A stretch of DNA of 20,132 nt from a virus: positions 1 through 20,132 of the IMG/VR virus record IMGVR_UViG_3300042468_000455, one strand, 5' to 3'. The translations under genes and the position numbers were made by a program. The notes under the pieces are model-generated. The model ran no database searches. It saw only the letters and a program-made list of their open reading frames with translations, and was not told the DNA's origin. Shown here piece by piece: positions 1-5,905 of the stretch (position 1 is its first letter; each line of letters opens with the position of its first letter).

Positions 1-72
1 AACCAAACCCAGATGGCTTACCGGATCGCTCTCTAGCGCCTCAAGCGCCATCTGCATAGCTTCTCTGCTCAT
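1..72 (-). CDS. Small phage protein, N-terminal 24 residues (runs off left edge)
   Basis: The reverse strand opens with ATG at 72-70 and stays open to the window edge. It encodes MSREAMQMALEALESDP followed by seven more residues. The ATG overlaps the stop of the upstream 62-aa gene (ATGA at 72-69), so translational coupling is likely, and a GGAG Shine-Dalgarno sits in the upstream gene's last codons. An N-terminus of the form M-x-REAMQMAL-x-ALE is, from memory, common among short uncharacterised phage proteins. The function is unknown and the C-terminus is not in the window. Confidence 0.7.
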   Translation of the reverse strand, partial: MSREAMQMALEALESDPVSHLGLV

Positions 73-92
73 TGCATTGCTCCTCTGCTCAT
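53..92 (-). repeat. 20-bp imperfect tandem duplication at a gene start
   Basis: On the minus strand the 20 bases at 92-73 (beginning ATGAGCAGAGGAGCAATGCA) are repeated at 72-53 with two differences. Both copies begin with ATGAGCAGAG. The second copy is the start of the edge gene. The first copy encodes the last seven residues of the upstream gene (MSRGAMQ) and contains the GGAG that can serve as ribosome binding site. Because the period is 20, the two copies are in different frames. Confidence 0.75.
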
Positions 93-257
93 TGATCTAA
101 CGTAGAAGTGAATCTCAATAGCACGATGCAGTTCATGCTCATCAACCCCTGCCTGCTCGCATAGGATGGGAAGGTAAGCAACATGTCTTGCTAGTTCTTC
201 CTGCCACTTATCAATCATGGCTTGGGTCTCAATGTCTTTTAATCGCTTTTTAGTCAT
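69..257 (-). CDS. Hypothetical 62-aa protein
   Basis: The ATG at 257-255 overlaps the stop of the preceding gene (ATGA at 257-254), with AAAGGG about six bases upstream. The product is predicted soluble and rich in charged residues. It has an amphipathic helical N-terminal half (MTKKRLKDIETQAMIDKWQE) and no membrane segment. Its last seven codons (MSRGAMQ) come from a small duplication of the next gene's start. No family is recognised. It belongs to a chain of tiny leftward genes joined by start/stop overlaps, probably translated as a unit. Confidence 0.65.
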   Translation of the reverse strand: MTKKRLKDIETQAMIDKWQEELARHVAYLPILCEQAGVDEHELHRAIEIHFYVRSMSRGAMQ

Positions 258-490
258 GGTTTACCCTTTGCTTTCTCAATAGCAGCTCTTGCCTTTGCTG
301 ATGACTGTTTCATATGGTCTTCCATGTATTCGACTGCGTGATAACTGGTAACCATGCCCCATAAAGCCTCAACCAGTTCATCAATCAATGCTTGTTGTTC
401 TTTAATCAATCCCGCTGCACTTCTGATCATGTGCGCTGCAACTAACAAGCCGCTCTGCAAGTTCTCTGGGTCTTGTTGATCGATCTTCAT
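254..490 (-). CDS. Hypothetical 78-aa protein
   Basis: I chose the start at 490-488 (MKIDQQDPENLQ) because it overlaps the upstream gene's stop as ATGA and has GGAG five bases upstream. An in-frame ATG at 523 would add eleven residues but lies well inside the upstream gene. The protein looks helical and acidic/basic mixed (residues such as LIKEQQALIDELVEAL) and ends in a lysine-rich tail (EKAKGKP). No signal peptide, transmembrane segment or known domain is recognised. It is coupled on both sides to neighbouring small genes. Confidence 0.65.
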   Translation of the reverse strand: MKIDQQDPENLQSGLLVAAHMIRSAAGLIKEQQALIDELVEALWGMVTSYHAVEYMEDHMKQSSAKARAAIEKAKGKP

Positions 491-684
491 TGGGACTCCC
501 GCGAGGGTGTGTAATGCGACCATGTCCTAAATGCTTTGTGTTTCCGCATAGTCTCCAGGCACTCGGTCGATGGCGGCTTCCAACCATGTTCTCTCCAGAC
601 CTGATCGACGGGACGAAACCATTTATCGGGCTGTATTTGATGGTCGATTAAATCGATCCATGAAGGCATTTGACGTTCTTCCAT
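487..684 (-). CDS. Hypothetical 65-aa protein
   Basis: The gene starts with MEERQMPSWIDLIDHQIQPD and has GGAG about nine bases before ATG 684-682. A second in-frame Met five codons later is possible. It is rich in Trp (five), Arg and His, suggesting a small folded or nucleic-acid-related protein, but no family is recognised. It is the first gene after the terminator-like hairpin at 707-739 and heads the overlapping group of four small genes that continues to the left edge. Confidence 0.6.
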   Translation of the reverse strand: MEERQMPSWIDLIDHQIQPDKWFRPVDQVWREHGWKPPSTECLETMRKHKAFRTWSHYTPSRESQ

Positions 685-706
685 GTAGGTTGACTCCAGT
701 TAGGTA

Positions 707-739
707 GAGAAAAGCCCGTAAAAGCACGTTTAAGGGCTT
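707..739 (-). terminator. Rho-independent terminator-like hairpin, leftward
   Basis: On the minus strand the arms 739-729 and 722-712 pair over eleven positions with one mismatch (AAGCCC/GGGCTT at the base). The loop is six bases, and TTTTC follows directly. It lies 12 bp after the stop of the 25-aa membrane peptide and before the 65-aa gene, so it could end the unit containing ardC. There is little room for a separate promoter between it and the next gene, so it may act as a partial terminator or an mRNA end stabiliser. Confidence 0.5.
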
Positions 740-751
740 CTATGGGCATTG

Positions 752-829
752 TTAGAGGTTAAAGAAGATTGCGCAGGCAAGAGCAATGCCGAATAGCACG
801 GCGATGAACCAGTCGATTAGGCTTTGCAT
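752..829 (-). CDS. 25-aa single-pass membrane peptide
   Basis: The minus-strand ATG at 829-827 opens a 25-codon frame ending in TAA at 752: MQSLIDWFIAVLFGIALACA followed by IFFNL. Residues 5-24 are almost entirely hydrophobic, a clear transmembrane-length segment, with a single acidic residue (Asp6) near the N-terminus. A GAG lies eight bases upstream, and the start overlaps the end of the 57-aa gene by 13 bases, which supports coupled translation. It fills the otherwise unexplained gap before the hairpin at 707-739. The function is unknown. A membrane-active or lysis-related role is possible but not shown. Confidence 0.5.
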   Translation of the reverse strand: MQSLIDWFIAVLFGIALACAIFFNL

Positions 830-990
830 GGTGTTATCTCAATCACGTTAATGACACCATAGGCTATGCCTGACTGTGTCTTGATGTAGGTGTATATCTC
901 CCGGAAGGCTTTATCGCCTTCAGTCCATGAGCGTAAAGGCGAGCCATCGGGGGCTATTGCTAGCAATTGGCTATCGGTTACTAATTCCAT
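817..990 (-). CDS. Hypothetical 57-aa protein
   Basis: I chose the ATG at 990-988 (MELVTDSQLLAIAPDGSPLR) because GGAG sits eight bases upstream. An upstream in-frame start would extend it by 14 residues without a better ribosome site. The sequence is a compact mix of beta-like and charged residues ending EITPCKA. No domain is recognised. It lies between the ArdC-like gene and the 25-aa membrane peptide on the same strand and presumably in the same transcript. Confidence 0.6.
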   Translation of the reverse strand: MELVTDSQLLAIAPDGSPLRSWTEGDKAFREIYTYIKTQSGIAYGVINVIEITPCKA

Positions 991-1065
991 GATGTGGACT
1001 CCATTGGTTAAGTGATGCTGATCGCATCCCATAGCCGACTATTGCTAATCGGCTATAAGCTGAAA

Positions 1066-1911
1066 TCATGCGGCTAGTGGCATTTCCTCAGCTTGCTCTG
1101 CTACTAAGTAATCCATTGCAGCCTGAGCCTTACTTGCAGCCTTAATGATGGCGTTTTTGTCTTGCTTCAAGACTTTGAGCCATGACTCGATGTAGCTTGC
1201 ATGTTGTAGCTGACCATCGACGCCAGTCTTCATGCAAAGCATGGCAGCACCTAGCTCCGCGATTAGTTCCTCGAATGCGTAGGCTTCGCTACCGAAACGA
1301 TTCATCAATTGCCTATCGAGCCTAGATTTAGCGCCAGTGGCATGAACGCACTCATGCAATAAAGTGGCGTGATAGTCAGCAAGTGATCGAAAGCTGCTTA
1401 GTTCAGGCATACCAATACAATCCTTGCTTGCTTGGTAGAACGCACTGCTAGCCTTTTGAACGCCACCATCTAAAGTGAGCCTATCGACTACTGCCTGCAC
1501 CCTGCTATCGATTGAACCCTCAAGCGTACCGCCTTGCTTGCTGAATGTTGCGCCTTCGATATCGTCAGCATTGAAAACGAAGTAATGCTTGAGCATTGGA
1601 ATAGTGGCATTGACATCATTGCCTAGATCATCTTTCTTGCTGATAGACAATTGTTTCCAAAAGATGATAGGTACACCCTTTGAACCTTTTTTAACGCTCA
1701 AGCCTGCATCACTAGCTTGTTTGAATGTGAGCCAAGCATTAGAGCGGCCCATGCCCATCATGCCGAGCCAAAGCTGATTCATGCCACGATATACAGTGCC
1801 TGAAATAGGATTGTAGGATTCACAATCCTCGCTCCACGGTTTAACCCAGGGCGCAGTCCCTTGCTCTAGTTCTGCAATGATGCGGTCAGTAATGATCTGT
1901 GCAATATCCAT
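1066..1911 (-). CDS. ardC: ArdC-like antirestriction protein (ssDNA-binding domain plus metallopeptidase)
   Basis: 281 residues from ATG 1911-1909, with GGGG about eight bases upstream; a TTG at 1926 is a weaker alternative. Residues 1-120 match the N-terminal domain of ArdC/TraC-type proteins: a helical start, PWVKPW at 21-26, YRGMNQLWL at 41-49, WLTFKQASDAGLSVKKGSKG at 60-79 and an IIFWK strand. The C-terminal half is a zincin peptidase with HECVH at 186-190 and a downstream EELIAELGA at 214-222 likely giving the third zinc ligand. Known relatives on plasmids bind incoming single-stranded DNA and protect it from restriction endonucleases. In this phage a role in defending entering or replicating DNA is inference. 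It is the only left-arm gene with a recognisable function. Confidence 0.85.
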   Translation of the reverse strand: MDIAQIITDRIIAELEQGTAPWVKPWSEDCESYNPISGTVYRGMNQLWLGMMGMGRSNAWLTFKQASDAGLSVKKGSKGVPIIFWKQLSISKKDDLGNDVNATIPMLKHYFVFNADDIEGATFSKQGGTLEGSIDSRVQAVVDRLTLDGGVQKASSAFYQASKDCIGMPELSSFRSLADYHATLLHECVHATGAKSRLDRQLMNRFGSEAYAFEELIAELGAAMLCMKTGVDGQLQHASYIESWLKVLKQDKNAIIKAASKAQAAMDYLVAEQAEEMPLAA

Positions 1912-1934
1912 GATGTTTATCCCCAAAGGTTAAG

Positions 1935-1951
1935 AGGGGCGATCAGCCCCT
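1935..1951 (-). other. Small hairpin before ardC (possible attenuator)
   Basis: The inverted repeat AGGGGC/GCCCCT (six pairs, five-base loop) lies in the 50-bp gap between the 101-aa gene and the ardC start. On the transcribed strand it is followed only by CTCTT, a poor U-tract, so complete termination is doubtful. It could modulate readthrough into ardC or protect an mRNA end. Confidence 0.35.
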
Positions 1952-1961
1952 TTGTGTTTAG

Positions 1962-2267
1962 TTAGGCAGATACAAAGACAAGTTTTTCAAGCGTACGGAT
2001 TACTTCTGCCATTGCTTCTGCTGGCACTGTCCAAGCTGTAACCCCTGCGTCGAGATTAAGGCCAAAGCTAGGGTCATGATTAAGGATTGTGTCGAGGTAG
2101 TAGCGGCTAACGAATTGGCCGAACTCTGTATGTGGATAGCGGGTGTCGTAGAACTCGACAAGAGGCATGATTCCCTTGTGTGTGAGTGCGAAGTTAAGCC
2201 CGTACTTATCGCCGTGTGAAACGACTCTAACGGTGAACTTGTCGGCTTTGAATACGATTGATTCCAT
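1962..2267 (-). CDS. Conserved phage-type hypothetical protein, 101 aa
   Basis: The start at 2267-2265 (MESIVFKADKFTVRVVSHGD) has AAAGGGG eight bases upstream. The longer frame to 2339 lacks such a site and its first 24 residues look non-coding. The protein contains FTVRVVSHGDKYG, LTHKG, VEFYDTRY and GQFVSRYYLDTIL, a pattern I associate with an uncharacterised family in proteobacterial phages and mobile elements. No catalytic motif is visible. It is the first gene of the leftward unit, next to the divergent control region, so it is probably expressed early. Confidence 0.7.
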   Translation of the reverse strand: MESIVFKADKFTVRVVSHGDKYGLNFALTHKGIMPLVEFYDTRYPHTEFGQFVSRYYLDTILNHDPSFGLNLDAGVTAWTVPAEAMAEVIRTLEKLVFVSA

Positions 2268-2450
2268 GTTTGTTACCCCTTTGATGTAATTAATAGAACT
2301 GTGGTGTTTGTTGTGTGCTGCTGAAAAAGATAGTGGCACACATCATATATATTATCTATAGACTTAAGTATTAGATTCACACAAATACACACCGATACAT
2401 AAGATAGGCTAGGGAAGTACTCTTAAAATCTAATAAACAATATAAAGGTA

Positions 2451-2570
2451 TCTAGGTGTACATATATAGATATATATGTGGTTAGTCCTAAGACTCATGC
2501 TCTAGGGGTACATGGAGATAATCTCTTATATCCACGCGCGTAATAGATTTATTCGATAAGGGTACAAGGG
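2451..2570. repeat. Three spaced GGTACA-like repeats
   Basis: TCTAGGTGTACAT (2451-2463) recurs as TCTAGGGGTACAT (2501-2513, 12 of 13 identical), and a shorter related copy AGGGTACAA lies at 2559-2567. Copies are 50 and 54 bp apart. The first overlaps the palindrome at 2460. They could be binding sites for a phage regulator or replication initiator. Confidence 0.4.
2460..2479. promoter_or_regulatory. Perfect 20-bp AT-rich palindrome (operator candidate)
   Basis: ACATATATA and TATATATGT are exact inverted repeats separated by GA. A nine-base arm with a two-base centre fits a homodimeric repressor operator, and its place midway between divergent genes fits a control site. AT-rich sequence forms such palindromes by chance more easily than mixed sequence, so the assignment is tentative. 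Confidence 0.35.
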
Positions 2571-2688
2571 GTTAGACCGTCCACCTTTCCACCTGCGTAG
2601 CGCATGAGTAGGCACGTGCTCAAAGCTACATGGTCATGACTTGGCCGCAACCAGTCACGCAGATCGATCGTTGTCTGGCAATGCGAAT

Positions 2689-2711
2689 GGGACGGGGGGT
2701 CGGGATTTGGG
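2689..2711 (+). other. Putative G-quadruplex motif
   Basis: Four runs of at least three G (2689-2691, 2694-2699, 2702-2704, 2709-2711) are joined by loops of 2, 2 and 4 bases, meeting the usual G3+N1-7 definition. A nearby C-rich stretch (2726-2734) can instead pair with GGGACGGGG at 2689-2697 as a hairpin arm with one mismatch. The element is upstream of the rightward genes. Its role in transcription, replication or packaging is unknown. Confidence 0.45.
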
Positions 2712-2814
2712 TGCACCACTACCATCCCCGCCCCAAGGAATTTTCTGTTTTCCTGCCTACCTTAAATATCTATTTGTGTATGATGAGTACATCGACAACA
2801 TGGAGATGTACGAG

Positions 2815-3027
2815 ATGTTTACGTTAGAGAGAGGTTTAGATATACCGGAGAGGAAGACAGGGCCTAAATATCCTTACGACCAGTTAGAACTAGGAGATAG
2901 TTTCTACCTTGAAGGTGGTGATCTATCTAAGCTATGTAATGCTAACTATAGAGAGTGGAGAAGAACGGGAAAGAAGTTTACAGCAAGGAAGGTGGAGAAT
3001 GGTGTAAGGGTGTGGAGGATTGAGTGA
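2815..3027 (+). CDS. Small conserved phage protein, 70 aa
   Basis: I chose ATG 2815 because GGAG is nine bases upstream. ATGs at 2800 and 2806 would add up to five residues. The protein has the pattern KYPYDQLELGDSFYLEGGD, then a helix, then GKKFTARKVENGVRVWRIE. I recognise this as a small, widespread but uncharacterised family in phages and plasmids, often ending in VRVWRI. It is basic and single-domain with no membrane segment. It opens the rightward transcript, and its stop overlaps the GTG start of the next gene. Confidence 0.7.
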   Translation: MFTLERGLDIPERKTGPKYPYDQLELGDSFYLEGGDLSKLCNANYREWRRTGKKFTARKVENGVRVWRIE

Positions 3028-3245
3028 AACATGATGATGCGGTGAGATGGATTACGAAATATGCAGAAGGTGATCCAAGCTATCCGTATCTGGCGATGAA
3101 GTGGTATGAGGAAGAGAGAAAGAAACGTCCTTTGAGTGCTGATGAACAAAAGACGGTGTTGTGGTTAAAGGAAAACTATGGAATTGAAGCCCGATTGCAG
3201 AAACTGCCATTACAGCCAAGAAATTGGACTAAAGGAAAGCCATGA
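3024..3245 (+). CDS. Hypothetical 73-aa protein
   Basis: The GTG start at 3024 overlaps the upstream stop as GTGA and is preceded by GGAGG five bases away, a strong ribosome site. The protein is helical and charged, with WITKYAEGDPSYPYLAMKWY followed by a Lys/Glu-rich stretch and LSADEQKTVLWLKENYG. No family is recognised. Its last 68 bases also encode the start of the 52-aa Cys-rich gene in another frame. Its position just before the large terminase would suit a small packaging accessory, but nothing in the sequence shows that. Confidence 0.55.
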   Translation: MKHDDAVRWITKYAEGDPSYPYLAMKWYEEERKKRPLSADEQKTVLWLKENYGIEARLQKLPLQPRNWTKGKP

Positions 3246-3336
3246 CGGTAAGGAAGTGGTCTTGATCTGCATCCGAGATGGCTTGCTGGCAGAGAAGGTT
3301 TGCACTTATTACGAATATGAACCAGGCATTGAATGA
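3178..3336 (+). CDS. 52-aa Cys-rich (putative zinc-binding) protein
   Basis: An ATG at 3178, preceded by AAAGGA, opens a 52-codon frame: MELKPDCRNCHYSQ..., then VVLICIRDG, then EKVCTYYEYEPGIE. Four cysteines (7, 10, 31, 42) arranged C-x2-C...C...C suggest a small metal-binding knuckle. From memory, DCRNC-x-Y at the N-terminus with a YEPG C-terminus recurs in short phage proteins. The frame overlaps the upstream gene by 68 bases and its stop overlaps the terminase start as ATGA, so it fills an otherwise empty gap of about 90 bases exactly. This overlap and the codon pattern make it a real gene. Confidence 0.75.
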   Translation: MELKPDCRNCHYSQEIGLKESHDGKEVVLICIRDGLLAEKVCTYYEYEPGIE

Positions 3337-5093
3337 AGTTTGACCTTAATCACTTCTACAAGTTCTGCAAGGAACTGAAGGTAGAAACCAAAGAGCTAGG
3401 CATTCAACGCTTAGGTAATCGTTTGCTTGGAAGCCAGACCTATGTGATGGAAGAGATTGCTAAGGGTCTGAACAATGACATTCATTTCTTTGTGATTCTC
3501 AAGGGAAGACAGCTTGGGATTACAACCATATCGCTTGCCTTAGACCTTTACTGGCATTTTAAGAACCCTGGGTTCCAGGGAACGCTCACGACCGATACCG
3601 AAGAGAACCGAGACCAGTTTAGAACCACACTTGCCATGTACATGGATGGTTTGCCACCGGAGTACAAGATTCCATTGATGACGCATAACAGGAATCAAAT
3701 GGTCTTAAAGAACCGCTCAAGGCTCTTCTACCAGGTAGCTGGCTTGCGAGCCAAGGGTTCACTAGGGCGTGGTAAAGGCATTACATACCTGCATGGCACA
3801 GAAACATCGTCTTGGGGTGATGAAGAGGGATTGGCTTCCTTGCTGGCTTCTCTGGCAGAAAAGAATCCCAATAGGCTCTACCTTTTTGAAAGCACAGCGC
3901 GTGGCTTCAACATGTGGCATGACATGTGGGCGGTAGCCAAACGTGCAAGAACGCAGAAAGCTATTTTCTGTGGTTGGTGGCGCAATGAACTCTACAGTGC
4001 TGATGCCAAGTCAGATGTTTATAAGGTGTACTGGGATGGCAAGCTAAGTCCTGAAGAAAAGGAATGGACAAGAGAGATTAAGAAGCTCTACCAGGTAGAA
4101 ATCAATTCAAGGCAGATTGCCTGGTGGCGATGGAAGATGAATGAGGGAATTAAGGATGAAGCCCTCATGTATCAGGAGTTTCCTCCCACGGAAGACTATG
4201 CCTTCATCATGACGGGCTCGAGTTTCTTCTCACACGCCCGTTGTACTGATCAAGCCAAGGTTGCCAAGCAGTTGTTACCTCGGTTCTACCGCTTCTCAAT
4301 GGGACAATACTTTGAAGACACTGAGTTAATTAACTCAACAGAGCGCATGGCAACGCTTAAAGTATGGGAGGAGCCGATTGAAAACGCCTATTACGTCATC
4401 GGTGCTGATCCAGCATATGGAAGCAGCGACTGGGCTGATCGTTTCTGTATCCAAATCTACCGCTGCTATGCAGATGGGCTTGATCAAGTTGCGGAATTCG
4501 CTACCTCTGAACTCAACACCTACCAGTTCGCTTGGGTTGTCTGCTACCTGGCAGGGGCTTATAAGAACTCCACCCTTAACTTAGAAGTCAATGGCCCGGG
4601 TCAAGCTGTAATCAATGAGATGCGCAACCTTAAACGCCAGGCGCAAACGATGGAGCCGCGCAAGGCTAGAGGCTTAATGGATGTCCTATCGCACATGCAG
4701 CATTACCTGTGGCGGCGTAATGACTCACTGGGTGGTGTCTCAAACTCGCTTGGCTATCTCACCACGCATTCATCAAAAGAACGGATGTTGAATTACTTCA
4801 AGGACTATTTTGAGCGCGGGATGATGAATGTCTACTCAATGGATTTACTTGAAGAGATGAAGTCCGTCGTGCGCGACCAAGGCTCTATTGCTGCTTATGG
4901 GCGCAATAAGGATGATCGTGTGATTGCAACTGCCCTTGGATGCGTGGCCTTTGCCGAGCAGCTCATGCCAAGGTTGCTGCAAATGCGTATGACGCGTGAT
5001 CGCAAAGAAGAGGCTATAACACCCGTGCAAGTGCCGGTGGTAGATAAGCAGATCAACAATTACTTAAAGGCTATTGGCGTTGGGCCTCAGTAA
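3333..5093 (+). CDS. terL: Terminase large subunit
   Basis: 586 residues, a normal length for the ATPase-nuclease that packages DNA into the prohead through the portal. The ATPase domain has an unusual Walker A, KGRQLGITT at 57-65, where Ile63 replaces the usual Lys and Lys57 lies at the front. A Walker B-like strand ITYLHGTETSSW (150-161) carries the likely catalytic Glu157, and a coupling motif ESTARG is at 186-191. The RNase H-like nuclease domain shows GADPAYG (Asp359), LEVNGPG (Glu418) and KDDRVIATAL (Asp527 or Asp528). The start overlaps the stop of the 52-aa gene as ATGA. The end overlaps the start of the next gene. Confidence 0.95.
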   Translation: MKFDLNHFYKFCKELKVETKELGIQRLGNRLLGSQTYVMEEIAKGLNNDIHFFVILKGRQLGITTISLALDLYWHFKNPGFQGTLTTDTEENRDQFRTTLAMYMDGLPPEYKIPLMTHNRNQMVLKNRSRLFYQVAGLRAKGSLGRGKGITYLHGTETSSWGDEEGLASLLASLAEKNPNRLYLFESTARGFNMWHDMWAVAKRARTQKAIFCGWWRNELYSADAKSDVYKVYWDGKLSPEEKEWTREIKKLYQVEINSRQIAWWRWKMNEGIKDEALMYQEFPPTEDYAFIMTGSSFFSHARCTDQAKVAKQLLPRFYRFSMGQYFEDTELINSTERMATLKVWEEPIENAYYVIGADPAYGSSDWADRFCIQIYRCYADGLDQVAEFATSELNTYQFAWVVCYLAGAYKNSTLNLEVNGPGQAVINEMRNLKRQAQTMEPRKARGLMDVLSHMQHYLWRRNDSLGGVSNSLGYLTTHSSKERMLNYFKDYFERGMMNVYSMDLLEEMKSVVRDQGSIAAYGRNKDDRVIATALGCVAFAEQLMPRLLQMRMTRDRKEEAITPVQVPVVDKQINNYLKAIGVGPQ

Positions 5094-5484
5094 GCGTCAA
5101 ATGATGGAAGTGATTCCGGCGTTTATGCGTGATAAGAAACGCGGTATTTCCATTGCCCTTTTTGCCGAGCTATGCGGTCTTGATCCTTTGCATCTCAGAG
5201 ATGTGTTTCTTAATGGCAAATACCCACTAACCGAACTTGTACAGACCCGTGTGAACCGTGCTTATGAGCATTGGATTAATGGCGATGTTGCGGTCATGAT
5301 CAAAGCTGGCAAAAAGTATGTGGAGTTTCGCAAACAACCCAAACCGCAAATGGTAAGACGCAGGCTCGTTACCTTTGATGGCAGCGGATTCAAACTTGAT
5401 CTTGGTATTCGGCCTAAATCCCAAGACTATCAACGTCCTGATCTTGACCAGCAACTAAGGAGAAACTATGGCAGTCGTTCATGA
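5074..5484 (+). CDS. HTH-like protein following the terminase
   Basis: Likely TTG start at 5074 or 5080 (SKRQMMEVIPAFMRDKKRG follows), since AAAGG lies about nine bases before 5080. ATG 5101 is possible but has no ribosome site. Residues 23-66 (GISIALFAELCGLDPLHLRD, then VQTRVNRAYEHW) resemble a helix-turn-helix of the Cro/XRE type, suggesting DNA binding. The C-terminal half is basic (KPQMVRRRL) and looks less ordered. It overlaps both the terminase and the zinc-ribbon gene. It could be a small-terminase analogue or a late regulator; neither is demonstrated. Confidence 0.65.
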   Translation: MALGLSKRQMMEVIPAFMRDKKRGISIALFAELCGLDPLHLRDVFLNGKYPLTELVQTRVNRAYEHWINGDVAVMIKAGKKYVEFRKQPKPQMVRRRLVTFDGSGFKLDLGIRPKSQDYQRPDLDQQLRRNYGSRS

Positions 5485-5905
5485 TTACAAATGCCCAGCA
5501 CATGGCTTTTTTGAAAGCAGAGAGCCTGTATGCCCGCATGGATGTACATCCGATGTGCAAATGGTGTTCTTGCAAGCTGTAGGTATGAAGTCAGACTCCA
5601 CCAAACATGCTGACACCACGCTCAGAGAATTAGCCAAAGATTACGGCATGAGTGACATTAAGTCCTCGCGTGAGGGTGATCACCAGCAACATGCCCTGCT
5701 TGGCAATAAACAGGCCGCACAACCGCAAAATCCCTTTGCCGTGCAGTGGGGTAACCCCAAACAATTAGGCAACTACAATCTGAATTCGATACGCGGAGAA
5801 ACCGTTGGGGGCTTGTCTGCTGTCAAAGAAAGTGGTATAGCATTGCGCAAACCAACGCCTTCAGTGGTCATTCGTGATCATGAGAACTTAAAGTTGCCTA
5901 CATGA
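5468..5905 (+). CDS. Zinc-ribbon head-module protein, 145 aa
   Basis: ATG 5468 follows AAGGAG and lies 17 bases inside the previous gene. The N-terminus carries YKCPAHG and VCPHGC, with Cys9, His12, Cys22 and Cys26 as candidate zinc ligands, like the FmdB-type ribbons found in phage packaging modules. A helix DTTLRELAKDYGMSDIKSS follows. The rest is Gln/Asn-rich and probably extended. It sits between the terminase and portal genes and overlaps the portal start as ATGA. A structural or packaging role is inferred from position only. Confidence 0.7.
   Translation: MAVVHDYKCPAHGFFESREPVCPHGCTSDVQMVFLQAVGMKSDSTKHADTTLRELAKDYGMSDIKSSREGDHQQHALLGNKQAAQPQNPFAVQWGNPKQLGNYNLNSIRGETVGGLSAVKESGIALRKPTPSVVIRDHENLKLPT

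Larger units (their letters stand above)
2268..2814. promoter_or_regulatory. Divergent intergenic control region
   Basis: About 550 bp separate the leftward accessory genes from the rightward packaging and structural genes. The left two thirds are AT-rich; the right third carries G-rich and palindromic sequence. No convincing gene is visible: a rightward frame that could start at TTG 2641 reads low-complexity residues before joining the 70-aa gene. Promoters for both arms should lie here. A weak leftward candidate is TTGTGT (2384-2379) with TATAGA (2360-2355), 18 bp apart, on the minus strand. A rightward TATGAT at 2779-2784 lacks a matching -35, so phage-specific promoters are possible. Confidence 0.5.

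Noticed and set aside
2641-2814. N-terminal extension of the 70-aa protein from a TTG start
   Set aside because: It would cross the G-rich element, reads low-complexity sequence unlike the family, and lacks a ribosome site, whereas ATG 2815 has GGAG nine bases upstream.
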